From assembly GCF_001672755.1 (NCBI RefSeq), contig NZ_LZKI01000072.1, forward strand, positions 1-64,000: a DNA stretch of 64,000 nucleotides, written 5' to 3'. The notes under the pieces were generated by a model. The model had not been told where the DNA came from and did not search any database. It was given only the letters and a program-made list of their open reading frames with translations. The DNA is from Mycobacterium colombiense. GTDB taxonomy: Bacteria > Actinomycetota > Actinomycetes > Mycobacteriales > Mycobacteriaceae. Below, one piece after another: positions 47,411-56,394 of the stretch. Position 1 is the first letter of the stretch. Each line of letters starts with the position of its first letter. The position numbers were made by a program, and so were the translations under genes.

Positions 47411-47869
47411 CTACTGCGTACTCATTCGAATGCGTTCCGCGTGCGCCATCAGCCCGCGGCCGCCGGGCAGGGAGCCCACCACGGTGCGGGCCAGCCGGTC
47501 GCGGCCGTGCACACTGTCGGTCCTGGCGTTTCCGGCGCGCAGGTGGCGCCAGCCCAACGCGGCCCACGACGCCGCGACGACGGCGTCGGTCACCCCACCG
47601 CGAGCGCGGCGCCGGTCGACCACGGCCAGGCCGAGCGCGGTCGCCGAGTGCACGGTGTCGACCCACACCCCGGCCGCGAGCACCTCCGGGCCGGGGTTGA
47701 CCCCCGACAGCAGCGCCTGGGTCAGGTGGCGTGCGCCCAGGATCCGGGTGACGACCAGCGCCTTGCGGTCGACCCGCACCCCGTGGATGTGGTCGAGCAC
47801 CTCGTTGGGGGCGGCCAGCAGCAGCACACCCCACCCCGCCCGGATCAGCTCGATCGCACGAATTTTCAT
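47411..47869 (-). CDS. Small conserved membrane protein
   Basis: The protein (152 aa) has several hydrophobic segments (LIRAGWGVLLLAAPNEVLD, ARHLTQALLSGVNPGPEVLAAGVWVDTVHSAT, DAVVAASWAALGWRHL) and the motif VDRKALVVTRILGARHL, which I recall from a family of actinobacterial proteins of unknown function. The start ATG overlaps the iunH stop (ATGA), so it is translated with the nucleoside hydrolase. No enzyme motif is visible. Confidence 0.75.
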   Translation of the reverse strand: MKIRAIELIRAGWGVLLLAAPNEVLDHIHGVRVDRKALVVTRILGARHLTQALLSGVNPGPEVLAAGVWVDTVHSATALGLAVVDRRRARGGVTDAVVAASWAALGWRHLRAGNARTDSVHGRDRLARTVVGSLPGGRGLMAHAERIRMSTQ

Positions 47870-48900
47870 CTGTCGCCCCCTATTTGACGTGCAAACGGCC
47901 CGACCCGTTCGATGAACCGATCGAAGAACTCCGCCGCATCGACGTCAATCCCGATGAGCGCGTTGGGTTCTCGACGGTCCGACCAGTCGGTCACCGTCAT
48001 GGCGCGGGTCAGGGTTCCGGTCAGCTCGATGTCCACCGTCGCCGGACGCGTCGTGACCAGCCCGGGATCCAGCGCGACGGCGGCGGCCAGCGGATCGTGC
48101 ATGTGTGCCTGATACCCATGGCCGAGTTCGTGATAGGCCTCCAGGTAGAACCGCATCGCGTCCTCGATCACCCGGATCAGCGGGTTGGACGCCGTCGACC
48201 GGGTTCCGGCGGCGTCGTGTTCGCTCAGCCGCGTCGTCGTCGACTCCGCCGCCGTCGCCAGCCGCGCCAGATGATCGGGCGTCATGGCCACCTTGCGGGT
48301 CAGATCCAGGCCGCACAGAATCGGGAGCCGCTGTCGCCCAACGTTTTCCGGGCACCAGGCCGACAGCACCTCGGCCGCAGCCTCCGGGTCGACGCTGATG
48401 TTCCACTCCGCGACGGCGGTGGTATTGCCCCGGTGGTCGTAGGACCCGCCCATGATCACCAGCCGCTTCAGCAGCGCCGGCAGTTCGGGCTCGGCGCGCA
48501 GCGCCAGCGCCAGGTTGGTCAGCGGGCCGGTCGCCACGCCGATCAGCTCACCGGGTCGGGCACGCGCGGCGCGCACCCAGGCGTCGGCCGCGTCGTAGTC
48601 GGTGAGCCGGTGGGAGCCCGGTGGCAGGTCGGCGTAGCCCAATCCCCTGGGGCCGTGGACTTTTGACGGCAGCCGCATCGGTCCGGTCAGGGTTTCCCCG
48701 GAACCCTTGGAGACCGGTATGTCGGTGCGCCCGCACAGCGCCAGCAGGCCCAGATTGTTTTCGCAAACCTGCTCCACCCCAACGTTTCCCCCGGTCGAGG
48801 CGATGCCGATGACTTCGGCGTCGGGGCTGGCGAACAGATACATCAGCGCGAGCGCATCATCCACGCCGGTATCGACGTCGACGAAGACGGGGGAGTTCAT
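47866..48900 (-). CDS. iunH: Inosine-uridine preferring nucleoside hydrolase
   Basis: The calcium-binding N-terminal cluster is VDVDTGVDDALALMYLF (residues 7-23), and later motifs (MGGSYDHRGNTTAVAEWNISVDPEAA) include the Asn and Asp residues of the active site. The C-terminal part carries HMHDPLAAAVALDP with the conserved Asp. IunH hydrolyses purine and pyrimidine ribonucleosides for salvage. It corresponds to Rv3393, but is about 35 residues longer. It is divergent from cmaA1 with 37 bases between them. Confidence 0.93.
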   Translation of the reverse strand: MNSPVFVDVDTGVDDALALMYLFASPDAEVIGIASTGGNVGVEQVCENNLGLLALCGRTDIPVSKGSGETLTGPMRLPSKVHGPRGLGYADLPPGSHRLTDYDAADAWVRAARARPGELIGVATGPLTNLALALRAEPELPALLKRLVIMGGSYDHRGNTTAVAEWNISVDPEAAAEVLSAWCPENVGRQRLPILCGLDLTRKVAMTPDHLARLATAAESTTTRLSEHDAAGTRSTASNPLIRVIEDAMRFYLEAYHELGHGYQAHMHDPLAAAVALDPGLVTTRPATVDIELTGTLTRAMTVTDWSDRREPNALIGIDVDAAEFFDRFIERVGPFARQIGGDR

Positions 48901-48928
48901 CGTTTTCCAACATACTCAATCCGGCGAC

Positions 48929-48934
48929 TAGGCT
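48929..48934 (+). promoter_or_regulatory. -10 box of cmaA1
   Basis: TAGGCT matches TANNNT. It lies six bases before an ATG at 48941 and three before an overlapping ATG at 48938, fitting a leaderless start at 48941. Confidence 0.45.
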
Positions 48935-48937
48935 GGC

Positions 48938-49828
48938 ATGATGCCAACCACGTCGGAGCCCCCCGAGGGGACTGATCTAACGCCGCACTTCGACGATGTG
49001 CAGGCCCACTACGACCTGTCGGACGAGTTCTTCCGGCTATTCCTCGACCCGACCCGGACCTACAGCTGCGCCTACTTCGAGCGCGAGGATATGACGCTGG
49101 AAGAGGCGCAGATCGCCAAGATCGACCTCGCGCTCGGCAAACTCGGACTGCAGCCGGGCATGACGTTGCTCGACGTCGGCTGCGGTTGGGGCGCCACCAT
49201 GTTGCGCGCCCAGGAAAAGTACGACGTCAACGTCGTCGGCCTCACCCTGAGCCGCAACCAGGCCGAGCACGTCGAGCAGCTGATCGCGAAGTCCGGCAGC
49301 TCTCGCTCGGCGCGGGTCCTGCTGGAGGGCTGGGAGAAGTTCGACGAGCCGGTGGACCGGATCGTCAGCATCGGCGCCTTCGAGCACTTCGGGCACGAGC
49401 GCTACGACGCGTTCTTCACCCTGGCGCACGACCTGCTGCCCGACGACGGGGTCATGCTGCTGCACACCATCACCGGGCTGCACCCGACCGAGATGGCCGA
49501 ACGCGGCATGCCGATCTCGTTCACATTTGCCCGATTCATCAAATTCATTGTCACCGAGATCTTTCCGGGCGGGAGGCTGCCGTCGATCCCGATGGTCCAG
49601 GAGCGCGCCACCGCGAACGGTTTCACCGTGACCCGGGTGCAGTCGCTGCAACCGCACTACGCCAAGACGCTCGACATCTGGGCCGCCGCGCTGGAGGCCC
49701 ATAAGGACGAGGCCATCGCGGTGCAGTCCGAGGAAGTCTACGAGCGGTACATGAAATACCTGACCGGCTGCGCCGAAGCGTTCCGGATCGGATACATCGA
49801 CGTCGACCAGTTCACACTGCAGAAGTGA
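48938..49828 (+). CDS. cmaA1: Cyclopropane mycolic acid synthase CmaA1
   Basis: This SAM-dependent enzyme adds a cis-cyclopropane to the distal double bond of mycolic acids. The segments HFDDVQAHYDLSDEFFRLFL, YSCAYFEREDMTLEEAQ, LLDVGCGWGATMLRA, IGAFEHFGHERYDAFF (the bicarbonate/glutamate region) and YLTGCAEAFRIGYIDVDQFT match CmaA1 closely as I remember it. Length 296 residues, against about 287 in Rv3392c, due to the N-terminus; ATG at 48941 is a likely alternative start. Its stop abuts the oppositely oriented reductase gene with no gap. Confidence 0.93.
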   Translation: MMPTTSEPPEGTDLTPHFDDVQAHYDLSDEFFRLFLDPTRTYSCAYFEREDMTLEEAQIAKIDLALGKLGLQPGMTLLDVGCGWGATMLRAQEKYDVNVVGLTLSRNQAEHVEQLIAKSGSSRSARVLLEGWEKFDEPVDRIVSIGAFEHFGHERYDAFFTLAHDLLPDDGVMLLHTITGLHPTEMAERGMPISFTFARFIKFIVTEIFPGGRLPSIPMVQERATANGFTVTRVQSLQPHYAKTLDIWAAALEAHKDEAIAVQSEEVYERYMKYLTGCAEAFRIGYIDVDQFTLQK

Positions 49829-51844
49829 CTACCAGTGCACGCCCGGCACCAGGCGGACCAGGCGCTTGACCGGACGGGGTGTCCGGATGCCGCGGGTGAC
49901 GGCGCGCACCGGCCGGCTGGGCTTGCGGCGCGCGGTGCGCGGAGCCGGAGCGGGTTCGCCGGGTTCGGTGGTTTGCCCGCGCGCCGCGGCCGAATCCGGA
50001 TAGCCGAGATAGAGCTGGTGCAGCACGCGCCGCGACGTCCGCGGGGCGAAATAGTTGCCGGCCTCGGCGAGCGTGCCCAGCGGGGTGTCGATGCGGGCCG
50101 GCTTTTCCACCAGCCCGCGCACCACCATCGTCGCCGCGCGCTCGGGGCTGATCGCCGGCACCGGGTTGAGCCGGTGCGACGGCACGATCATGGGAGTGCG
50201 CACCAGCGGCATGTGGATGTTGGTGAAGGTGATGTGGTCGGACAGCACCTCCGAACCCACCACGTCGGAGAACGCGTCCAGCGCGGCCTTGCTCGGCAGG
50301 TAGGAGCTGTACTTGGGATTGCGTGCCTGCACGCCGGCGCTCGACACGTTGACGATGTGACCGAACCGGCGCTCGCGCCAATGGGGTAGCAGCGCCAACA
50401 CCATCCGCACCGCGCCGAAGTAGTTGACCGCCATCACCCGTTCGTAATCGTGCAGCCGGTCGGTGGAGTTGACCACCGAGCGGCGGATCGACCGGCCGGC
50501 GTTGTTCACCAGGTAGTCGACGTGGTCGAAGCGGCCCAGGATGTCCTTGACCGTGTGTTCCACCGACGCCGAATCGGTGACGTCGCAGGTAAAGGCATGG
50601 GCCACACCACCATTGGTGCGGATCTCGTCGACCAGCGCATCGAGCGCCTCGCCGTTGCGGGCCAGCGCGAACACGGTGGCGCCCCGCTCGGCGATCGCGA
50701 TGGCAGCGGCCCGGCCGATGCCGCTGGACGCACCGGTGATGATGACGTGGCGGCCCTGCAACGGTCCCCGCGGATCGTCGCGACGCGCGCGATCCGGATC
50801 GAGGTGCTCTGCCCAGTACCGCCACAGCTTGGGCGCGTAATCGGCGAACTTTGGAACGTCTATCCCGGTGCCCTGCAGAGCATTTCGCGTCTTCTCGCTG
50901 ATGAAGGTGGGCGCCAGGTCGACGACGTCGAGCACCTCGGCGGGGATGCCGAGCTGGGTGGCCGCCATGTTGCGCACCACCCTGGCGCGCCCGCGCACCT
51001 TGAGCACCGGGGCGGCCACCGAGCGCGGCAGCGACCCACGCAGCGGCGGCAGCCCGGCCGCCTTGGCCACGCCGCGGTAGATGCCGCGCAGGCCGATGGT
51101 CTTCTCCGCGGTCAGGTGGAACGTCTGCCCGTCGCGGCCGTCGGCGTGCATCAGCGCGACCAGGGCGTCCACGACGTAATCGACCGGCACGATGTTGGTG
51201 CGGCCGGTGTCGGGCAGCAGCATCGGCGTCAGCGACGGCAGCACCGCCAGCTTGGCCAGCACGCCGAAGAAGTAATACGGCCCGTCAACCTTGTCCATCT
51301 CGCCGGTGCGTGAGTCGCCCACCACCACCGCCGGGCGGTAGATGCGGTGCCGCAACCCGGGCGCCGAGCGCACCAGCAGCTCGGCCTCGAACTTGGTCTG
51401 GTGATAGGGCGTCGGCAGCTGCTGGCCGACGTCGAAATCGTCCTCGGTGTATTCGCCGGCGAAATCGCCCGCCACGGCGATCGACGAGACGTGGTGCAAC
51501 GTCGCGTCCAGCCGCTGCGCCAGCCCGATCACCGCGCGGGTGCCCTCGACGTTGCTGGCCCGCTGCTCGAGCTCACCGGCGGTGACGTCATAGATCGCCG
51601 CGCAGTGCACCACGTGATCGATCTCGCCCAGCTCGGCGAGGGCCTCGTCGCCCAGCTCCAGCTCCGGCAGCGTGCCGACCAGCGGTTTCACCCGCTCGCC
51701 CCAGCGTTCCGCGAGCCGTTCGAAGCGGCCCAGCGACTGCCGTCGCACCAGCACCCACACCTGCGCGTCGGGGCGCGATTCCACAAGACGAGACACGACA
51801 CGGCGACCAATAAACCCGGTACCGCCGGTAACGACATACCGCAT
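49829..51844 (-). CDS. Two-domain fatty acyl-CoA reductase-type SDR (AcrA1-like)
   Basis: This 671-residue protein joins two NAD(P)H-binding units. The N-terminal extended SDR part begins MRYVVTGGTGFIGRRVVSRL and has the YHQTKFEAE motif; the C-terminal classical SDR part has VIITGASSGIGRAAAIAIAERG and the catalytic YLPSKAALDAFSD. This matches Rv3391 (acrA1), annotated as fatty acyl-CoA reductase. In corynebacteria a related protein (CmrA) reduces the mycolate beta-keto group, but that is mainly a single-domain enzyme. It uses the ATG at 51844, not 51874. Confidence 0.9.
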   Translation of the reverse strand: MRYVVTGGTGFIGRRVVSRLVESRPDAQVWVLVRRQSLGRFERLAERWGERVKPLVGTLPELELGDEALAELGEIDHVVHCAAIYDVTAGELEQRASNVEGTRAVIGLAQRLDATLHHVSSIAVAGDFAGEYTEDDFDVGQQLPTPYHQTKFEAELLVRSAPGLRHRIYRPAVVVGDSRTGEMDKVDGPYYFFGVLAKLAVLPSLTPMLLPDTGRTNIVPVDYVVDALVALMHADGRDGQTFHLTAEKTIGLRGIYRGVAKAAGLPPLRGSLPRSVAAPVLKVRGRARVVRNMAATQLGIPAEVLDVVDLAPTFISEKTRNALQGTGIDVPKFADYAPKLWRYWAEHLDPDRARRDDPRGPLQGRHVIITGASSGIGRAAAIAIAERGATVFALARNGEALDALVDEIRTNGGVAHAFTCDVTDSASVEHTVKDILGRFDHVDYLVNNAGRSIRRSVVNSTDRLHDYERVMAVNYFGAVRMVLALLPHWRERRFGHIVNVSSAGVQARNPKYSSYLPSKAALDAFSDVVGSEVLSDHITFTNIHMPLVRTPMIVPSHRLNPVPAISPERAATMVVRGLVEKPARIDTPLGTLAEAGNYFAPRTSRRVLHQLYLGYPDSAAARGQTTEPGEPAPAPRTARRKPSRPVRAVTRGIRTPRPVKRLVRLVPGVHW

Positions 51845-51899
51845 GAAGACATCGTGGCGGTGGCAGCCGCGCACGTCAACTGCCGATATAGAGCGGAGG

Positions 51900-52613
51900 T
51901 TAGTTGTGGAAGTCGCGGATCCCGTCCCAGTCGACCAGCGTCCAGCCGGTCAGCGGGTTACCGGTGATCACCACGCGACCCGTGTTCGGAATCGGGTGGC
52001 TGTCCATCAGGCTGTCCTTGGCGTTCTGCGTGTTCAACAGCGTCCACACCATGATCGAGTTCCGGTGCGAGAACACCACCGGGTTGCGGTGGCCGCTGTT
52101 GTAGATCTTGTTGATGGCCGCGGTGAACTGGTCGTTGAACTCCTTGCCGCTGACCGAGCCCGGGATGCTGTCGGACACATCGCCGTTGAGCCAGTTCGCC
52201 GGCGCCAGCATGTACGTCGACTTCGCCATCGACTCGGGTTTGCCGTTGTACCAGCCGGCGTTGATCTCCTGGATGCCGGGCAGGACCTCGACCTGCTTGC
52301 CGAGCTCGGCGGCCAGCGGGGTGGCGGTCTGCTGGGCCCGGGTCATGGTGGAGGCGTAGACGCTGTCGAAGTCCTTACGGCCGAATTGGTGCGCCACCTG
52401 TTCGGCCTGCCCCTTGCCCTCCGGCGTCAGGCCCGGGCCCGGCACCTCGGTGTCGATGGTGCCGCTGGCGTTGGCCTCGGATTGGGCATGGCGGATGAAC
52501 GTCACCGTGATCGACCGCGCCTGCGGCGAGCCGCCGCAGCCGGCGACGATCATGGTTGCGGTGAGCGCGGCGAGCGTCATCGTGGCTTTCCGGATCATGC
52601 TGCGCTTGGGCAT
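51900..52613 (-). CDS. lpqD: Phosphoglycerate-mutase-family lipoprotein LpqD
   Basis: The N-terminus is a lipoprotein signal with the lipobox VAGC at about residue 26. The mature part is a histidine-phosphatase-fold protein with the RHG motif as RHAQSEAN and a second histidine in VVFSHRNS. DSVYASTMTRAQQTATPL is also typical. It corresponds to Rv3390 (236 residues). The second catalytic position reads SHR, as in active members, so phosphatase activity at the cell surface is possible. Confidence 0.92.
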   Translation of the reverse strand: MPKRSMIRKATMTLAALTATMIVAGCGGSPQARSITVTFIRHAQSEANASGTIDTEVPGPGLTPEGKGQAEQVAHQFGRKDFDSVYASTMTRAQQTATPLAAELGKQVEVLPGIQEINAGWYNGKPESMAKSTYMLAPANWLNGDVSDSIPGSVSGKEFNDQFTAAINKIYNSGHRNPVVFSHRNSIMVWTLLNTQNAKDSLMDSHPIPNTGRVVITGNPLTGWTLVDWDGIRDFHN

Positions 52614-52752
52614 GTCGATTAGCCTGCCTTGCCGACGGCTCCGGTGGGAAGGGTTTGCGACGGTTTGTTACCGCGCGACCTCGGGGAGGCCGCCGTTTCG
52701 CCGGATGCCAGAGTGGACTTCAGGATCACTACTCAACGAGCAGGAGACTTCC

Positions 52753-53619
52753 ATGGCGATTGATCCGAGTGCCGTCGGCGCGGTGACCGAACCCATGCAG
52801 TTCGAATGGACCGACCGGGACACGCTGCTCTATGCGCTCGGTGTCGGCGCCGGGATCGACGACCTACCGTTCACCACCGAGAACAGCCACGACATCGACC
52901 AACAGGTGCTGCCCACGTATGCGGTGATCTGCTGCCCGGCGTTCGGCGCGGCCGGCCTGGTCGGAAAGTTCAACTGGGCCATGCTGTTACACGGATCGCA
53001 GAGCATCCGGCTGCACGCGCCGCTGCCGCCCGCGGGCAAGCTCTCGGTGGTGTCCGAGGTCGCCGACATCCAGGACAAGGGCGAGGGCAAGAACGCGATC
53101 CTGGTGCTGCGCGGCCGGGGCACCGAGCCGGATTCCGGGCAGCTGATCGCCGAGACGCTCACCACCCTGGTCATCCGCGGCGAGGGCGGCTTCGGGGGCA
53201 TGCCGGGCCAGCGGCCCGTCGCGCCGGAATTCCCGGACCGCGAGCCCGACGCCCGCATCCCGCTGCCCACCCGCGAGGACCAGGCGCTGATCTACCGGCT
53301 CTCCGGCGACCGCAACCCGCTGCACAGCGACCCGTGGTTCGCCCGGGAGCTGGCCGGCTTCCCCAAGCCGATCCTGCACGGGCTGTGCACCTACGGGGTG
53401 TCGGGTCGCGCGTTGGTCTCCGAGCTGGGCCAGGGCGTGGCGGCCAACATCACCTCGATCGCCTCGCGGTTCACCTCGCCGGTGTTCCCCGGCGAGACGC
53501 TGACGACGCTGATCTGGCGCACCGAGCCGGGCAAGGCCGTGTTCCGCACCGAGGCTTCGGGTCCCGACGGGGCCGACACCCGGGTGGTGCTCGACGACGG
53601 CGCGGTGGAATACGCCTAG
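52753..53619 (+). CDS. htdY: 3-hydroxyacyl-thioester dehydratase HtdY
   Basis: The 288-residue protein is a double hot-dog (R)-specific enoyl hydratase 2. The hydratase motif is YRLSGDRNPLHSDPWFA with the catalytic Asp and His, followed by GFPKPILHGLCTYG. The first hot-dog domain is degenerate. It matches Rv3389c (290 residues), shown to be a dehydratase. The ATG at 52753 has CAGGAGA upstream; the long frame upstream of it is antisense to lpqD and not used. Confidence 0.94.
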   Translation: MAIDPSAVGAVTEPMQFEWTDRDTLLYALGVGAGIDDLPFTTENSHDIDQQVLPTYAVICCPAFGAAGLVGKFNWAMLLHGSQSIRLHAPLPPAGKLSVVSEVADIQDKGEGKNAILVLRGRGTEPDSGQLIAETLTTLVIRGEGGFGGMPGQRPVAPEFPDREPDARIPLPTREDQALIYRLSGDRNPLHSDPWFARELAGFPKPILHGLCTYGVSGRALVSELGQGVAANITSIASRFTSPVFPGETLTTLIWRTEPGKAVFRTEASGPDGADTRVVLDDGAVEYA

Positions 53620-53621
53620 CT

Positions 53622-53715
53622 CGACGGCGGCGGCCCGCCGCGCTTGCGACCGCCGCTAGCCCGACGGCGGCGGCCCGCTGCGCCCGGCTTCGCCGCGCTT
53701 GCGACCGCCGCTAGC
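53622..53715 (+). repeat. Imperfect tandem repeat between htdY and otsB2
   Basis: A 39-base unit at 53622-53660 is repeated at 53662-53715, identical except for a 15-base insertion (CTGCGCCCGGCTTCG) after its 16th base. Both copies end CGACCGCCGCTAGC; the second copy overlaps the otsB2 stop region. Confidence 0.85.
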
Positions 53716-54856
53716 GCGCCAGCTGATCCGCCAGCCGGCCGGTGAATTCGCCGGCCCTGGCCGGGCTGTCCAGCGCATAGAGCGCGGCGGTGGCGCGGTC
53801 GCCGTCGTCGCCGTGCCGCACCAGGATCGGTACGCCGTCGGCGCGCACCGCGTCGAACGCGTCCTCGTCGGTGATGTCGTCGCCGAGGTAGACCGGCGTC
53901 AGCGCACCCGATCCGGCCTCGTGCAGGTGATCGATCACCCAGCGCAGCGTTTTCCCCTTGTCCCAGTCCAGGTCCGGGCGCAGCTCGATGACCTCGCGGC
54001 CGGTGGTGACCCGAAGCTCGTCTCGGCGTCCCGCGGCGCGCACCGCCGCCAGCACCTCGCCGACGCGGTCGCGTTCGGCGTTGCGGTAGTGCACGGCCAC
54101 CCCGAATCGCTTGTGCTCCACCACGACACCGGGAATCGCGCCGAGCCGGTCACGCAGCTGGCCGGCCGCCTGCTCGAGAACCGGGATGGCGGCGGCCGCG
54201 TCGTCGTTCTGGTGATGGGTGCCGTCGGGCGCGGTCAGCTCGAAACCGTGGCTACCCGCATACCAGATACCTTGCACCCCAACACGTTTCGTCACATCAG
54301 CGAGGTCGCGGCCGGACAGTACCGCGACGGGGCACCGCGCGGCCAGCCTGTCCAGCGCCTCGGTGGCCCCGGCGACGGGTCGCGCCGAGTCCGGGTCGTC
54401 GACGATGTCCGAGAGGGTGCCGTCGAAGTCGAAGAACACGGCCGGTCGCCGGTCGGCGAGCCCATCGGCCAAGGCCTGCAACGCATCGGGCAGCTGCGAC
54501 ATCCGGCGGTCGCCGGTGCGCACGGTGACGTCGCGCAGGTCGGTGATCACCGCGTCGGCCCCCGCCTCGCGCGCCGTGTCGTCGTGCCCGGCCGGGTCGA
54601 CGGCGACCACCAGCGCGAACCCGGCGGCGCGTGCGGCCTCGATGCCCGCGGCGTCCCCGGCGACCACCACGCAGCGGCCCGGGCGCACCCGCAGCCGGTT
54701 GGCCGCCTCCACCGGGCCGTCCGCCGAGATGACGGCGGCGCCCACCCCGGCCTCGCGAAGTCGGGCGGCCAGCGTGGAGTCCAGCGCGCCTTCGTCGTCG
54801 AACAGCACCGCGTCGTGGCGGCGCGGATCGATGGTGACCGGCCCCAACTTGCCCAT
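53711..54856 (-). CDS. otsB2: Trehalose-6-phosphate phosphatase OtsB2
   Basis: OtsB2 removes phosphate from trehalose-6-phosphate. The protein of 381 residues has an N-terminal part (AVLFDDEGALDSTLAARLRE) like an inactive HAD domain and a C-terminal HAD core with FFDFDGTLSDI (nucleophile Asp), VLSGRDLADV, AGSHGFEL, and YLGDDITDEDAF (motif IV). It matches Rv3372, the essential phosphatase of the pair in M. tuberculosis. The start ATG at 54856 is used because the longer frame to 55102 runs into the WS/DGAT gene. Confidence 0.95.
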   Translation of the reverse strand: MGKLGPVTIDPRRHDAVLFDDEGALDSTLAARLREAGVGAAVISADGPVEAANRLRVRPGRCVVVAGDAAGIEAARAAGFALVVAVDPAGHDDTAREAGADAVITDLRDVTVRTGDRRMSQLPDALQALADGLADRRPAVFFDFDGTLSDIVDDPDSARPVAGATEALDRLAARCPVAVLSGRDLADVTKRVGVQGIWYAGSHGFELTAPDGTHHQNDDAAAAIPVLEQAAGQLRDRLGAIPGVVVEHKRFGVAVHYRNAERDRVGEVLAAVRAAGRRDELRVTTGREVIELRPDLDWDKGKTLRWVIDHLHEAGSGALTPVYLGDDITDEDAFDAVRADGVPILVRHGDDGDRATAALYALDSPARAGEFTGRLADQLAR

Positions 54857-54896
54857 GACCAACCTTCTCACGGTGGTCGGCCGCGGGCGGAACGGG

Positions 54897-56225
54897 TCAG
54901 CGGCGCGCGTGCCCCGGCGCCGAGGGGTGCGTCGGCGGCACGGGGCGCACCACCGGGCGCGTGGGACGCTTGCGGTTGAACAGCAGCACGGAATCGTCGC
55001 CGAGGGCCACCAGTCGCGCCATGCCCAGCTCGATGCCGGCGGCCAGCTGCTTGACGTCGAACGCGTCGCCGTGTTCGGCGGTGATACCGAAGACCAGTTC
55101 ATCGCCGTAGCTCAGCACCGCGACGCCGGTGTGCAGTGCCGCGGCGGTCGGGGGGATCGGCAGCAGCCGTTCCAGCGTCTGGCCCATCACCCGCAGCCGC
55201 CGGCGCGGGCCGGGCACGTTGGTGGCCAAGGTGACGACGGCGCGCTGCGGAAGGCGGGAGAGCAGCCCTAAGACGTTGCTGCGCAACACCGTCGGCAGGA
55301 AGCCGATCGCCGACTCCACGATGCCGGGCGGCTGCGCGGTCAGCTTGGCCTTCCACCTGGTGTGCACCGTCTGCAACCGCCGCACCGGGTCGTCGTGCTC
55401 GACGGGCAGGTGCGAGAGCATCGCCGAGCGGACCGGCATCGGGACCAGGGTGCGCAGCGAGTCCGCCCGCGGCTCCTCGCCGCGGCCGAGCAGCGCCGTG
55501 CGGAATCCCTCGGTGATGGCGGCGAGCGCGACGTCGTTGGCGCTGACGCCGAACTTGCGGCAGACGCTGTCGACGTCGGCGATCGGGACGCGCACCGTGC
55601 TGTAGTGCCGTGAGGCGGTGACCGCGTCGGTGTGTACGGTCGGCCACATCGCGCCGACCAGGGCGCCCGCGGCCGACGAAGCTCGCCACAACGCGTCGAC
55701 CCAGCCCGGCTTGCCGGCGGACGGCGACGAAACCGGTTTGGCCGCAGCGCCGTTGGCGAAGGTGTCCGCGTCGGCGTCGTCGCAGAGCCTGCTGATCAGG
55801 CGCGCGGCCGAGTTGCCGTCGAGCAGGCCGTGATGGGTCTTCATCAGGATCGCCCACCGGTTGCCCTTCAGGCCCTCGATGACCCAGCACTCCCACGGGG
55901 GGCGGTCCAGGTCGAGGGGCCGTTCCAGGGCGTGGGCGATGGCCCGGGACAGCTCGGCCTCGTCGCCGGGGCGGGGAATGGCCACCCGGCGCACGTGGTG
56001 GGCCAGGTCGAAGTCCGGGCAGTCGATCCACTCCTGGTTCAGCGGATGTGCCCGCAGCAGCTGCGTGCATCGCGTGATCGGCTGGATGCGCTCGGCCAGA
56101 AGGCTTTTGAGCTGTTCATAGTCGGGCGCGGTGCCGTCGACGATGGCGACCGCGCCGATCGCCAGGCTCGCGTGCTGATCCGGATCGTGGGCTTGAAGGA
56201 ACGCCGTGTCCAGTGTCTGTGCCAT
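54897..56225 (-). CDS. Wax ester synthase / diacylglycerol acyltransferase
   Basis: The catalytic motif is THHGLLDG (HHxxxDG) with His131, His132 and Asp136. The N-terminus (MAQTLDTAFLQAHDPDQHASLAIGAVAI) and later NDVALAAITEGFR, VPMPVRSA and TNVPGPRRRLRVMGQ are family signatures. The enzyme joins acyl-CoA to diacylglycerol or fatty alcohol, storing triacylglycerol or wax ester. It corresponds to Rv3371. Position 56225 is used as the start because MAQTLD is the conserved beginning. It is divergent from dnaE2 over 169 bases. Confidence 0.93.
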   Translation of the reverse strand: MAQTLDTAFLQAHDPDQHASLAIGAVAIVDGTAPDYEQLKSLLAERIQPITRCTQLLRAHPLNQEWIDCPDFDLAHHVRRVAIPRPGDEAELSRAIAHALERPLDLDRPPWECWVIEGLKGNRWAILMKTHHGLLDGNSAARLISRLCDDADADTFANGAAAKPVSSPSAGKPGWVDALWRASSAAGALVGAMWPTVHTDAVTASRHYSTVRVPIADVDSVCRKFGVSANDVALAAITEGFRTALLGRGEEPRADSLRTLVPMPVRSAMLSHLPVEHDDPVRRLQTVHTRWKAKLTAQPPGIVESAIGFLPTVLRSNVLGLLSRLPQRAVVTLATNVPGPRRRLRVMGQTLERLLPIPPTAAALHTGVAVLSYGDELVFGITAEHGDAFDVKQLAAGIELGMARLVALGDDSVLLFNRKRPTRPVVRPVPPTHPSAPGHARR

Positions 56226-56366
56226 GCCGGCCCCCGCTGTAGTCCGCTTTTTTGAACTTGTACCAGTATCTGTGGAGCTTGCGATCCGCGGTAGTGCCGC
56301 AGCGTTAAGACCTTGTTTAAGAGTTGAAGATCGGTTTAACAACGGTTGTACTGAGCCACGGTTTAA

Positions 56367-56382
56367 TCGAACATCCGTTCGA
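56367..56382. promoter_or_regulatory. LexA box (SOS) of dnaE2
   Basis: TCGAACATCCGTTCGA fits the mycobacterial SOS box TCGAAC-N4-GTTCGA exactly. It directly abuts the -10 box, so bound LexA would block the promoter. Confidence 0.93.
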
Positions 56383-56388
56383 TATACT
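56383..56388 (+). promoter_or_regulatory. -10 box of leaderless dnaE2 transcript
   Basis: TATACT is a near-consensus -10 box, starting one base after the LexA box and ending six bases before the GTG at 56395. Confidence 0.75.
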
Positions 56389-56394
56389 CGGGTC

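Noticed and set aside
52414..52752. N-terminal extension of htdY
   Set aside because: It covers lpqD on the other strand; the ATG at 52753 has a ribosome binding site and gives the family length.
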